The notes beneath the pieces were generated by a model. That model did not search any database. It was not told the DNA's origin and saw only the letters and a list, made by a program, of their open reading frames with translations. A stretch of 64,000 nucleotides of DNA from Pseudomonas alcaliphila JAB1 (GTDB lineage Bacteria; Pseudomonadota; Gammaproteobacteria; Pseudomonadales; Pseudomonadaceae). The translations under genes and the position numbers were made by a program. Positions 11,295 to 19,614 of this stretch are shown piece by piece. The stretch covers positions 372,001-436,000 of the forward strand of contig NZ_CP016162.1 of NCBI RefSeq assembly GCF_001941865.1, in the 5' to 3' direction. Each line of letters opens with the position of its first letter. The first letter of the stretch is position 1.

Positions 11295-12208
11295 GGTTGG
11301 AACTCCTTGATGCTGTCGTTGCGCAACAGGTAGCCGGTGGGGTCCTGCTCCAGGCGGCGGGAGAAGCTGCGCAGGGCGCCGAGGGTATCGCGCAATTCGC
11401 CAATCGCCGGGCCCAGCTCGCCGAGGCCCTGCATGCCGCTGTCCAGCGCACTGCGATTGCTTTCCAGCAACTGCTCGATGCTGCGGCTGCTGCGTTCCAG
11501 TGAGGCCATCAGACGCTCGGCATTGTCCAGCGCCTGACTGCCCTGGCCGTCGAGCAGACGGTTGGCGGTGCGCATCAGTTCGGCCGCCTCGCGGGTGGCG
11601 GCGCCGGCCTGTCGCAGGGCTTCGCTCAGCTCGCCGCGTTGGTCGGCCAGGCCCGCGGTGGCCTGCTCCAGATTCTCCAGGGTGCGCGAGACGCGCTCGG
11701 CATTCTCGCGCGAAAGCATGCGGTTGGCGCGGTTGAGCAGGCGGGTGATATTGACCACCAGGTCCTCGCCATTGGCCATCAGTCGGGACAGTGGCGAACG
11801 GTCGGCGATGATGATGCCTGGCTGGCCATCCTTGCCCTCCAGCGGCGGGCTTTCCGGGCTGCCGCTGTACAGCTGGATCACCGCCAGGCCGGTGATGCCG
11901 GTGATCGATAGGCGCGCGCGGGTATCCTGCTTGATCGGTGTATGGCCGACGATGCGGATGCGCGCGCGCACCGTGCGCGGATCGTCCGGGTCGAGGCCGA
12001 GGCTGATCACGTCACCGACCTTGATCCCGCTGTACTGCACGGCGCTGCCCTGCGACAGGCCGCTGACCGCCTCGTTGAAGATCACCTCGTAATCGGTGAA
12101 GGCGCGATCGGCACCGGCCTTGTTCAGCCACAGGGCGAACAGCAGCGCGGCGCCCACCGTGAGCACGGTGAACAGGCCGATCAGCACGTGATGGGCTCTG
12201 GGTTCCAT
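11291..12208 (-). CDS. MCE-domain lipid-binding protein (MlaD family)
   Basis: The 305-residue protein has one N-terminal transmembrane helix (VLIGLFTVLTVGAALLFALWL, about 8-28) and an MCE domain (FTDYEVIFNEAVSGLSQGSAVQYSGIKVGDV and IKQDTRARLSITGITGLAVIQL). A long helical and coiled-coil region (about 150-290) follows. Members form hexameric rings or tubes carrying phospholipids across the periplasm. It lies between the ATPase and the lipoprotein. The coiled coil is longer than in the 150-residue canonical MlaD, suggesting a needle-like periplasmic bridge. Confidence 0.9.
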   Translation of the reverse strand: MEPRAHHVLIGLFTVLTVGAALLFALWLNKAGADRAFTDYEVIFNEAVSGLSQGSAVQYSGIKVGDVISLGLDPDDPRTVRARIRIVGHTPIKQDTRARLSITGITGLAVIQLYSGSPESPPLEGKDGQPGIIIADRSPLSRLMANGEDLVVNITRLLNRANRMLSRENAERVSRTLENLEQATAGLADQRGELSEALRQAGAATREAAELMRTANRLLDGQGSQALDNAERLMASLERSSRSIEQLLESNRSALDSGMQGLGELGPAIGELRDTLGALRSFSRRLEQDPTGYLLRNDSIKEFQP

Positions 12209-12994
12209 TCATTGACTCCCTGCCGCGGTGGCGGCCTGTGCAGCCGCGCGTCCGCGCGGGCCGTGAAAATATTGCTGAATCCAGGCATCGTCTGTGGCGG
12301 CCACCACGTCCAGGCGGTCGGCCACCAGCACCTTCTTCTGCGCTAGCACCGCGACCCGGTCGCAGATGCTGTAGAGCGTGTCCAGGTCGTGAGTGACCAG
12401 AAATACACTCAGACCCAGGCTGTCGCTGAGGGTGCGGATCAACTGGTCGAAGGCCGCCGCGCCAATCGGGTCGAGGCCGGCGGTGGGTTCGTCGAGAAAC
12501 AGGATGTCCGGGTCCAGCGCCAGGGCGCGGGCCAGGGCGGCGCGCTTGACCATGCCACCGGACAGCGAACTGGGGTATTTGTCGGCGGCGTCCTGCGGCA
12601 GACCGGCCAGGGCGATCTTGACCCTGGCCAGGCGTTCGGCTGCCGCGCGCGACAGACCGGCGTGCTCGATCAGCGGCAGGGCGATGTTCTCGCTGACGGT
12701 CAACGAGGAGAACAGCGCGCCGCGCTGGTACAGAACGCCGAAACGCCGCTCCAGCTGCGAGCGCCGCTCGGCCGACAGGCTCAGCAGTTCTTCGCCGAAC
12801 ACCCGTACGGTGCCGGCATTGGGCTGGCGCAGGCCGACGATGCTGCGCAGCAGCACGGACTTGCCTGTACCCGAGCCGCCGACTACGCCGAGTATCTCAC
12901 CGCGATACAGGTCGAAGTCCAGATGCTGATGCACCACCTGTGTGCCGAACTGGTTGCACAGGTCGCGTACCTCGATGATGGTCTCCTGGCTCAC
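12209..12994 (-). CDS. ABC transporter ATP-binding protein of an MCE system (MlaF-like)
   Basis: The 261-residue ATPase has Walker A GGSGTGKS, Q-loop YQRGALFSSLTV, signature LSGGMVKR, Walker B ILFLDEPTAGLDP and the switch His in LVTHD. The KYPSSLSGGMVKRAALARA segment is typical of MlaF-type ATPases. The GTG at 12994 overlaps the permease stop by four bases (GTGA), which decides the start; longer upstream readings in the same frame are shadow of the permease. It powers lipid movement at the inner membrane with the MlaE-type permease. Confidence 0.93.
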   Translation of the reverse strand: MSQETIIEVRDLCNQFGTQVVHQHLDFDLYRGEILGVVGGSGTGKSVLLRSIVGLRQPNAGTVRVFGEELLSLSAERRSQLERRFGVLYQRGALFSSLTVSENIALPLIEHAGLSRAAAERLARVKIALAGLPQDAADKYPSSLSGGMVKRAALARALALDPDILFLDEPTAGLDPIGAAAFDQLIRTLSDSLGLSVFLVTHDLDTLYSICDRVAVLAQKKVLVADRLDVVAATDDAWIQQYFHGPRGRAAAQAATAAGSQ

Positions 12995-14130
12995 CAGCCC
13001 ATCTCCATCAGGAACAGCGCCGCCAGGGCGTCGAGCAGGATCACCACGAAGATCGACTGCACCACCGCCGAGGTGGTGTGCTCGCCCACCGATTGTGCAC
13101 TGCCACTGACCTTGAAGCCTTCCAGACAGCCGATCAGGGCGATCAGGAAAGCGAAGATCGGTGCCTTGAGCAGGCCAACGAGGAAGTGCTGCAGCAGGTC
13201 GCTGTCCTGCAGGATCGACAGGTACATGGTCGGCGAGATGTCCAGGCTCAGTGCACAGACCAGCGCGCCGCCGAGCATGCCGCTGAGCATGGCGATGAAG
13301 GTCAGGATCGGCAGGGCGATGAGCATGGCGAACACCCGCGGCAGCACCAGCAGCTCGACGGGGCTCAGGCCCAGGGTGCGTATGGCGTCGATCTCCTCGT
13401 TGGCTTTCATCGAGCCGATCTGCGCGGTGAAGGCGCTGGCGGTGCGCCCGGCCATGAGAATCGCGGTGAGCAGCACGCCGAACTCGCGCAGGAAGGAGAA
13501 CGCTACCAGGTTCACCGTGTAGATGGTGGCACCGAAGTCGGCGAGGATGGTGGCGCCGAGAAAGGCCACCACGGCGCCGACCAGAAAGGTCAACAGGGCG
13601 ACGATGGGCACGGCGTTGAGGCCGCACTGCTCCAGGTGCGCCGCCAGCGAGGTCAGGCGCCAGCGCGCCGGGCGCAGCAGGATGGTGAGCATGCCACTCA
13701 GGGTCAGGCCCATGAAACCGAGCAGTTCCCGGCCATGGCACCAGGTGCTTTCCACCGCCTCGCCGATATGTCCGAGCACTTCGCGCAGTGCCGAAGGTGT
13801 GGCGTGTTCCTGTACCTGTTGAGTGCCCGCCATGGCGTCTGCCACTGCCAGCAGCAAGGCGCGGCGCTCGGCGCTGAGGCTGTCCTGTTGCGCCAGTTGG
13901 CGCAGGCGCTCGCAGCCCAGCAGTTCCACCAGCAGCGCAGCGCCGGCGGTATCCAGTGCGGCCAGTTCGTCGAGGTCGATGTTTTCCCGGCCGTGCAGGC
14001 GTTCGCGCAGGGCCAGGACCTGAGGTTCGAGTCGGCTGTAATGGGCCAGCGTCCAGTCGCCACCGATGCGCAGGCCGCTGGCGGCGTCCGTGCTGCTGGT
14101 CTGGAGCGGGGTCAGGTATGGCGTGGTCAT
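12991..14130 (-). CDS. MlaE-type ABC permease with N-terminal STAS domain
   Basis: The 379-residue protein fuses a STAS-like domain (about 1-110; LDELAALDTAGAALLVELL is the STAS core) to an MlaE permease with about five membrane helices. Characteristic permease segments are FGATIYTVNLVAFSFLREFGVLLTAILMAGRTASAFTAQIGSMKANEEIDAI. In the Mla system the STAS protein MlaB is a separate subunit that regulates the ATPase; here the role is probably supplied in cis. It is first in the four-gene operon and divergent from the flavoprotein monooxygenase. The substrate is probably phospholipid or another hydrophobic molecule. Confidence 0.92.
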   Translation of the reverse strand: MTTPYLTPLQTSSTDAASGLRIGGDWTLAHYSRLEPQVLALRERLHGRENIDLDELAALDTAGAALLVELLGCERLRQLAQQDSLSAERRALLLAVADAMAGTQQVQEHATPSALREVLGHIGEAVESTWCHGRELLGFMGLTLSGMLTILLRPARWRLTSLAAHLEQCGLNAVPIVALLTFLVGAVVAFLGATILADFGATIYTVNLVAFSFLREFGVLLTAILMAGRTASAFTAQIGSMKANEEIDAIRTLGLSPVELLVLPRVFAMLIALPILTFIAMLSGMLGGALVCALSLDISPTMYLSILQDSDLLQHFLVGLLKAPIFAFLIALIGCLEGFKVSGSAQSVGEHTTSAVVQSIFVVILLDALAALFLMEMGW

Positions 14131-14287
14131 GGCGACAGCTTAGCGCTGCCAGGGTCTGCCAGGCCAGTCGCGCAGTTCAGACTGTGTCGGCGGCACGGCG
14201 CATAAGCCGCTCGGTCACCCCAACGTTCGAATGACGAGCGCATGGGCTAAGGTGATGCTCATTGCCCGAGTTTCGTGAGCGTGCGCC

Positions 14288-15775
14288 ATGTCCGTGGAAC
14301 ATCTGGATGTCCTGATCATCGGTGCCGGCCTGTCTGGTGTCGGCGCCGCCTGTCATCTCAAGCGCCTTTGCCCCGGCAAACGTTTCGCCATTCTCGAAGG
14401 GCGCGAGGCCATGGGTGGCACCTGGGACCTGTTTCGTTACCCGGGCATCCGCTCCGACTCGGACATGTACACCCTCGGCTACAACTTCAAACCCTGGAAC
14501 GATGCGCAGGCCATTGCCGACGGTCCGTCGATCCGCCGCTACATCGAGGAAACAGCACGTGAGTATGGCGTCGATGGGCTGATTCGTTATCGGCACAAGG
14601 TGCTCAGGGCGGATTGGTGCAGTGCCAGCGCCACCTGGCAATTGCTGGTGCAGCGCGGTGATGAGGCCGAGCCGCTGCGCCTGAGCTGCCAGTTTCTGAT
14701 GATGTGCACCGGCTACTACCGCTACGAGGCCGGCTACACCCCCGAATTCGTTGGGCGTGAGGATTACCGCGGCACCTTCATTCATCCGCAGTTGTGGCCC
14801 GAGGGGTTCGACTACAGCGACAAGCGCGTGCTGGTGATCGGCAGCGGCGCCACGGCGGTGACTCTGGTGCCGGCACTGGCCGAGCGCGCGGCGCAGGTCA
14901 CCATGCTGCAGCGTTCGCCCAGCTACGTGATCAACCTGCCACAGCGCGATGCGCTGTCCAACGCGCTGCGGCGAGTGTTGCCGGAGACCTGGGTGTACCG
15001 CCTGGCACGCGGGCGCAACGTCACCCTGCAACTGGTCTTCTACAAGCTGGCCAAGCGTTTTCCCAATCTGGTGCGGCGCGTGCTGCTGGGACTGGTGCGG
15101 CGCCAACTGGGCGAGCGGGTCGATCTGCGCCATTTCAGCCCCCGCTACAAACCCTGGGACCAGCGCGTCTGTGCGGTGCCCGACGGCGACCTGTTCCGCG
15201 TGCTGCGCCAGGGCAAGGCACAGGTGGTGACAGACGAGATCGAGCGTTTCACCGCGCACGGCATCCGCCTGAAAAGCGGCGAGGAGCTGACTGCCGACGT
15301 GATCGTCAGCGCCACCGGTCTGCAACTGCAGTTGTTCGGCGGTATCGACGTGAGCGTCGATGGCGCGCCCTTCGAGGCACCGACGAGCATGGGTTACCGC
15401 GGCATCATGTTGCGTGACCTGCCCAACCTGGCGGTGGTGATGGGCTACACCAATGCCAGCTGGACGCTCAAGGCCGATCTCTCCAGCGAGTACTTCTGCC
15501 GCCTGATCCGACACATGAACGCCATCGGCCTGCGTCAGGTGACCCCGCGCGACACTGACGGTCGAGTGCGGCCGGAGCCGTTTCTCGATCTGCAGTCAGG
15601 CTATATCGAGCGGGCTTCGCACCTGCTACCGGCGCAAGGTGACCGGGTGCCCTGGAAGCTGCATCAGAACTATCTGCTCGATCTGGCGCTGCTGCGTTAC
15701 GGCAAACTCGAAGACGACTATCTGGTGTTTTCCGCCCCTCAGGGCGAGCAGCAAGGCATGTTGGCGCAGCCCTGA
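14288..15775 (+). CDS. Flavin-containing monooxygenase, Baeyer-Villiger type
   Basis: The 495-residue flavoprotein has a FAD-binding GAGLSG (residues 12-17), GTWDLFRYPGIRSDSDMYTLG, a fingerprint segment YRGTFIHPQLWPEGFDY (cf. FxGxxxHxxxWP) and a second nucleotide site VIGSGATAV for NADPH. Such enzymes insert oxygen into ketones to give esters, or oxygenate sulfur and nitrogen; EthA is a well-known relative. The substrate is not predictable. The ATG at 14288 is preferred because it opens the conserved VLIIGAG strand. It stands alone between the MCE operon and a small orphan gene. Confidence 0.9.
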   Translation: MSVEHLDVLIIGAGLSGVGAACHLKRLCPGKRFAILEGREAMGGTWDLFRYPGIRSDSDMYTLGYNFKPWNDAQAIADGPSIRRYIEETAREYGVDGLIRYRHKVLRADWCSASATWQLLVQRGDEAEPLRLSCQFLMMCTGYYRYEAGYTPEFVGREDYRGTFIHPQLWPEGFDYSDKRVLVIGSGATAVTLVPALAERAAQVTMLQRSPSYVINLPQRDALSNALRRVLPETWVYRLARGRNVTLQLVFYKLAKRFPNLVRRVLLGLVRRQLGERVDLRHFSPRYKPWDQRVCAVPDGDLFRVLRQGKAQVVTDEIERFTAHGIRLKSGEELTADVIVSATGLQLQLFGGIDVSVDGAPFEAPTSMGYRGIMLRDLPNLAVVMGYTNASWTLKADLSSEYFCRLIRHMNAIGLRQVTPRDTDGRVRPEPFLDLQSGYIERASHLLPAQGDRVPWKLHQNYLLDLALLRYGKLEDDYLVFSAPQGEQQGMLAQP

Positions 15776-15920
15776 TCCGGCGTGAGCTATAGCGAATGTC
15801 CTACAAGAAATTGCACAATCGCGCCGCTTTATTTCCTGGCATTGCGCCACTACCATTTTGCGATCTGAGTCACGGATGAGCCAGTGGGTGCAGCGTCACC
15901 TATCACATGAGGAGCCGGCC

Positions 15921-16088
15921 ATGAAGGAACAGCGCCATCTACCCGCACTGCGGGCGCACATCGAGCAGTTATTGAGCAAAGGCTGGGTGATCGCCAGTCG
16001 CAGCCCCATGACGCTACGCAACGGCAGCCGCTGCTATCTGGTGTCACACGGCATGCTGATCAGCGAGTCCGCCACGCGCGCGGCCTGA
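15921..16088 (+). CDS. Small protein of unknown function (55 residues)
   Basis: The frame starts at ATG 15921 with a strong ribosome site (AGGAG eight bases upstream) and encodes 55 residues beginning MKEQRHLPALRAHIEQLL and including GWVIASRSPMTLRNGSRCYLVSHG. It looks soluble, slightly basic, with an amphipathic N-terminal helix and a short beta-like part. I do not recognise a family. A longer in-frame reading from 15858 is possible but less likely. A GC-rich hairpin 14 bases after the stop (16103-16134) could end its transcript, supporting an independent gene. Confidence 0.6.
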   Translation: MKEQRHLPALRAHIEQLLSKGWVIASRSPMTLRNGSRCYLVSHGMLISESATRAA

Positions 16089-16102
16089 TAACTCTTTCCC
16101 GA

Positions 16103-16134
16103 CCGCTGCGCCGTTATTCCGCCTGGCGCAGCGG
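16103..16134 (+). terminator. Stem-loop after the 55-residue gene
   Basis: Perfect 10-bp arms (ccgctgcgcc at 16103-16112 and ggcgcagcgg at 16125-16134) are followed by a short cgtttc run. The T-tract is weak, so termination is plausible, not certain. Confidence 0.45.
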
Positions 16135-16325
16135 CGTTTCTGGTTACCGGATATTGCGTCCGTGGCCTGCCGTATTTCCCCTCTTTCCCCCGTCATAGCC
16201 GGGCTGCAGGCCTTTCACCGGCATGCTTTCTTTCCCCGATACCTGATCGGCAACGGATGTAACGTCTTGGTCTGAGCGTGGTCAGTGCCTATAACCAACC
16301 GGTCACTGATTAGAGGAGCCACGCC

Positions 16326-17246
16326 ATGCCCAGTCGTCGTCGATTCCTGCACGGCAGCGCCAGCCTGGTGGCGTTAGCCGCCCTGATGCCCTGGTTGCCG
16401 TCATCCGTCTTCGCTTCCGGCACTTTGCTGAGTCGGGCGATTCCCAGCACTGGTGAACTGCTGCCGGTGATCGGCCTGGGGACCTCGCGTACTCACGATG
16501 TGGCGATGACCGACGAGGCGTTACAACCCTTGCGCGAGGTGCTGCAGGCGCTGGTCAATGGTGGCGCCAGTCTGGTGGATACCGCGCCCAGCTACGGACG
16601 AGCAGAGGCCGTGTGTGGTGCATTGGCCGCAGAAGACGACATGCGCAAGAAACTGTTCCTGGCCAGCAAGGTGTCCTCCTCCGGGCGCGCAGCAGGTGAG
16701 CGGCAGGTCGAGGCCAGCTTCGCCGCGCTCAAGACCGACACCATCGATCTGATGCAGGTGCACAACCTGCAGGACACCAGCACTCAACTTGGTCTGCTGC
16801 GCGAGCTGAAAGAGCAGGGCCGGGTACGCTACATCGGCGTGACTCACTACCTGGATTCCGCCCATGAGCGCCTGCTCGAGGTGCTGCGCCAGGAGCCGGT
16901 GGATTTCGTCCAGTTCAACTACTCCATCGGTGAGCGCAACGCCGAGCGTGAGCTGTTGCCTTATTGCGCCGACAAGGGCATCGCGGTGCTGATCAACCGG
17001 CCCTTCCAGCGCTCGGCGCTGTTCGACCGAGTCAAGGGGAAAAGCCTTCCCGACTGGGCCGCGGTGGAGTTGGACGTCACCTCTTGGGCGCAACTGATGC
17101 TCAAGTTCATCCTCGCCAATCCGGCGGTAACGGCGGTGATTCCGGCCACTTCCAATCCGCGTTACATGGCTGACAACATCCTCGCCGGGCAGGGCCGCCT
17201 GCCTGACGCGGCGCAGCGCCAGCGCATCATCGAGTTGTTCGCCTGA
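16326..17246 (+). CDS. Aldo/keto reductase with Tat-type signal peptide
   Basis: The 306-residue product starts MPSRRRFLHGSASLVALAALM, a twin-arginine signal (RRRFL) with a hydrophobic stretch and a likely cleavage after VFAS near residue 31. The rest is an aldo/keto reductase barrel with all four catalytic residues visible: Asp and Tyr in VDTAPSYG, Lys in FLASKVS, His in QVHNLQD. AKRs reduce carbonyls with NADPH and are normally cytosolic; Tat export of a folded holoenzyme would explain the signal. The next gene begins one base after its stop, so the two are probably co-translated. Substrate unknown. Confidence 0.87.
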   Translation: MPSRRRFLHGSASLVALAALMPWLPSSVFASGTLLSRAIPSTGELLPVIGLGTSRTHDVAMTDEALQPLREVLQALVNGGASLVDTAPSYGRAEAVCGALAAEDDMRKKLFLASKVSSSGRAAGERQVEASFAALKTDTIDLMQVHNLQDTSTQLGLLRELKEQGRVRYIGVTHYLDSAHERLLEVLRQEPVDFVQFNYSIGERNAERELLPYCADKGIAVLINRPFQRSALFDRVKGKSLPDWAAVELDVTSWAQLMLKFILANPAVTAVIPATSNPRYMADNILAGQGRLPDAAQRQRIIELFA

Positions 17247-17247
17247 T

Positions 17248-18531
17248 ATGCAGGCGCTCACCCGGCGCCTGGCACGGGCGATCAATGCCGAAGGAGAAGA
17301 GTTGGCGGCCGTTCTGGCCGGCTTCGCCCTGTTCTTCTGCCTGTTCGCCGGCTACTTCATGCTGCGGCCCATTCGCGAGGCGATGGGTATCACCGGCGGG
17401 GTGAACAACCTGCAGTGGCTGTTCACCGCCACCTTCGTCGTCATGCTGTTGGCAGTCCCGCTGTTCGCCTGGCTCAATTCGAAAGTCCCGCGTATTCACT
17501 TTATCGACTGGGTATACGGCTTTTTCTGCCTCAACCTGCTGGTCTTCGTCCTGCTGTTTCGTGTCGATCACGACAGCGTGTGGCTGGCGCGGGTGTTCTA
17601 CGTATGGATCTCGGTCTACAACCTGTTCGTCGTCTCGGTGGCCTGGAGCCTGATGGCCGATGTGTTCGACGGCGCCCAGGCGCGCCGGCTGTTCGCCTTC
17701 ATCGCCGCGGGCGCCAGCGTTGGCGGGCTGTGCGGGCCGCTGCTGAGCGCCTTGTTGATCGGCGCTATCGGCGAGTCCGGGCTGATGCTGATGGCCGCGG
17801 TGCTGCTCGGCGCGGCCATGGTGCTCAAGCGCTATCTGATGGACTGGCGCGAGCGGCAGGGCGCCGGACGGTCTGGGGCGGTATCCAACGAGAGCCCGCG
17901 CAGGCCGGTGCCGGGCAATCCGTTCAGCGGGCTGACGCGTATGCTCGGTTCGCGTTACCTGCTGGGTATCGGCGCGTTCATCCTGCTGCTGACCTCGGTC
18001 AGCACCTTCCTCTACTTCGAGCAGGCGCGCCTGGTGGCCGAACTGTTCCCGGATCGCGCCGCGCAGGTGCGGGTGTTCGGCGTGATCGATTTCGTCGTGC
18101 AAGCCGGTGCCCTGGCAACTCAGATATTCATCACCGGCAGGGTGGCGCAAAAGCTCGGCGTGCGCGTGCTGCTGTCGCTGGTGCCGGCGCTGGTCTGCCT
18201 GGGCTTTATCGGCCTGGCACTTGCGCCGACCTTCGCCATGCTGGCGGGGCTGATGATCGTGCGGCGCATCGGTGAATACGCCTTCGTCCGGCCGGGGCGG
18301 GAAATGCTCTTCGCCCCGCTGGACGCCGAGAGCAAGTACAAGGTGAAGAACTTCATCGACACCGTGGTCTATCGCGGCGGCGATGCCCTCAGTGGCTGGG
18401 CCAAGGCGGGGCTGGACATGCTCGGCCACGGGGCTTGGCTGGTGGCCATGGTCGGCGCGCTGTGCGCCGCGCTGTGGGGTGTGCTCGGCTGGTACCTGGG
18501 TGGCCGCGCCGATAGGCAAGTCGAGAGATAG
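17248..18531 (+). CDS. Multi-pass membrane carrier, MFS or NTP/NDP-exchange (Tlc) type
   Basis: The 427-residue protein has about 12 hydrophobic segments. The opening FALFFCLFAGYFMLRPIREAMGI and the internal SLMADVFDGAQARRLFAFIAAGASVGGLCGPLL resemble bacterial proteins annotated as NTP/NDP exchange transporters of the MFS clan. The related bacterial proteins outside obligate intracellular bacteria have no proven nucleotide substrate. A cytosolic loop lies at about 200-230. It starts one base after the aldo/keto reductase stop and probably works with it. It ends convergently with the LysR gene 82 bases away. Confidence 0.78.
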   Translation: MQALTRRLARAINAEGEELAAVLAGFALFFCLFAGYFMLRPIREAMGITGGVNNLQWLFTATFVVMLLAVPLFAWLNSKVPRIHFIDWVYGFFCLNLLVFVLLFRVDHDSVWLARVFYVWISVYNLFVVSVAWSLMADVFDGAQARRLFAFIAAGASVGGLCGPLLSALLIGAIGESGLMLMAAVLLGAAMVLKRYLMDWRERQGAGRSGAVSNESPRRPVPGNPFSGLTRMLGSRYLLGIGAFILLLTSVSTFLYFEQARLVAELFPDRAAQVRVFGVIDFVVQAGALATQIFITGRVAQKLGVRVLLSLVPALVCLGFIGLALAPTFAMLAGLMIVRRIGEYAFVRPGREMLFAPLDAESKYKVKNFIDTVVYRGGDALSGWAKAGLDMLGHGAWLVAMVGALCAALWGVLGWYLGGRADRQVER

Positions 18532-18613
18532 GCTGTGCTGTACGCACCGGCATTGCACTACCCGTAGATTGAAGAATGGCCGGTGCGCACCGCCTGTGGC
18601 GGCCCGCGACATC

Positions 18614-19516
18614 CTAGGGGTTGGCCACTGCGACGATCTCCTCGATCAACCATTGCAGCGCGGCATCGCGCTGGCGCTGCGCCAGGCTGACCACTTCGAG
18701 GTGGAAGGGCCCGAGGGTGAAGGGTAGGTCGAACAGCTGCAGCGGCAGCAGCGTGGCGAAATGCCGGGCCAGGGCGGTGGGCAGCACCGCCGCCAGCTCG
18801 CTGCCGGCGACGATATGCGCGGCCTGCAGGTAGTTCGGCGTGGTGTAGAGGATCTGCCGCGACAGCCCCTGTTCCCCCAGCCATTGATCGACCATGCCGC
18901 GGGTCTGTCCGCCGTGTACCCAGAGGTGACGCAGGTGCAGGAAGGTCTCCAGATCCAGATTGCCCTGGCGCAGCAGCGGATGCTCGCGGTGCACTGCCAG
19001 CTTGAGCGTCTCGCTCATCCAGTGACGGCGGGCGAAACGCGCCGGCATCTCGTCGAAACGGCCCAGCACCAGGTCCAGCTCGCCCTTGTCCAGCGCCTCC
19101 ATCGGCAGGCTGGGGCTGAGGTGGCAAATATCGATGCCGATGCCCGGTGCCTTGTGGCTGAGGCGGTCGAGCAGGCGCGGCATGCACACCAGCTCGACGT
19201 AGTCGGTGACGGCGATGCGAAAGCGCTGGCGGCTTTCGCCCGGCTCGAAGGCCTCGCCGGCGCTCAGGCTCTGCTCCAGCTGACGCAGCGCGCTGCGGAT
19301 CGGCGCCTCCAGTGCCAGTGCCCGCGGCGTTGGCTGCATGCGCCGACCGATGCGCACCAACAGCGGGTCGTCGAGCAGCACGCGCAGGCGACCCAGCGCA
19401 TTGCTCACCGCCGGCTGGCTCAGCGCCAGGTGTTCGGCGGCGCGCGAGACGTTCTGCTCGCGCAGCAGGGCGTCCAGTACGCGCAGCAGGTTGAGGTCGA
19501 AGTTGCTGAAATTCAT
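18614..19516 (-). CDS. LysR-family transcriptional regulator
   Basis: The 300-residue protein has an N-terminal winged helix-turn-helix (FDLNLLRVLDALLREQNVSRAAEHLALSQPAVSNALGRLR, about 6-46) and a periplasmic-binding-like effector domain (about 90-295). It is divergent from the 3-hydroxyacyl-CoA dehydrogenase gene with a 98-base gap, the usual layout for a LysR protein controlling its neighbour. A candidate binding palindrome is at 19524-19534. The inducer is unknown; an acyl-CoA or its precursor would fit the target genes. Confidence 0.92.
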   Translation of the reverse strand: MNFSNFDLNLLRVLDALLREQNVSRAAEHLALSQPAVSNALGRLRVLLDDPLLVRIGRRMQPTPRALALEAPIRSALRQLEQSLSAGEAFEPGESRQRFRIAVTDYVELVCMPRLLDRLSHKAPGIGIDICHLSPSLPMEALDKGELDLVLGRFDEMPARFARRHWMSETLKLAVHREHPLLRQGNLDLETFLHLRHLWVHGGQTRGMVDQWLGEQGLSRQILYTTPNYLQAAHIVAGSELAAVLPTALARHFATLLPLQLFDLPFTLGPFHLEVVSLAQRQRDAALQWLIEEIVAVANP

Positions 19517-19523
19517 CTACTGA

Positions 19524-19534
19524 ATACGTCGTAT
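19524..19534. promoter_or_regulatory. Candidate LysR operator between divergent genes
   Basis: A perfect palindrome atacgtcgtat lies 8 bases upstream of the LysR gene and 80 upstream of the dehydrogenase gene, in a locally AT-rich stretch. It partly overlaps a second inverted repeat (attca...tgaat, 19511-19525). The form fits the T-N11-A type LysR site only loosely. Confidence 0.35.
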
Positions 19535-19614
19535 CACAAGACTAAATTTCAAAAATAGTAACGGCTTGCTTATCGTGACCCAAGCTTTTCTGTTCGTGCA
19601 CGAGAGGAACAACA

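Noticed and set aside
12209..13741. Longer reading of the MCE ATPase gene (510 codons)
   Set aside because: The extra N-terminal part lies inside the permease gene in another frame, without homology; the GTG at 12994 fits the overlap.
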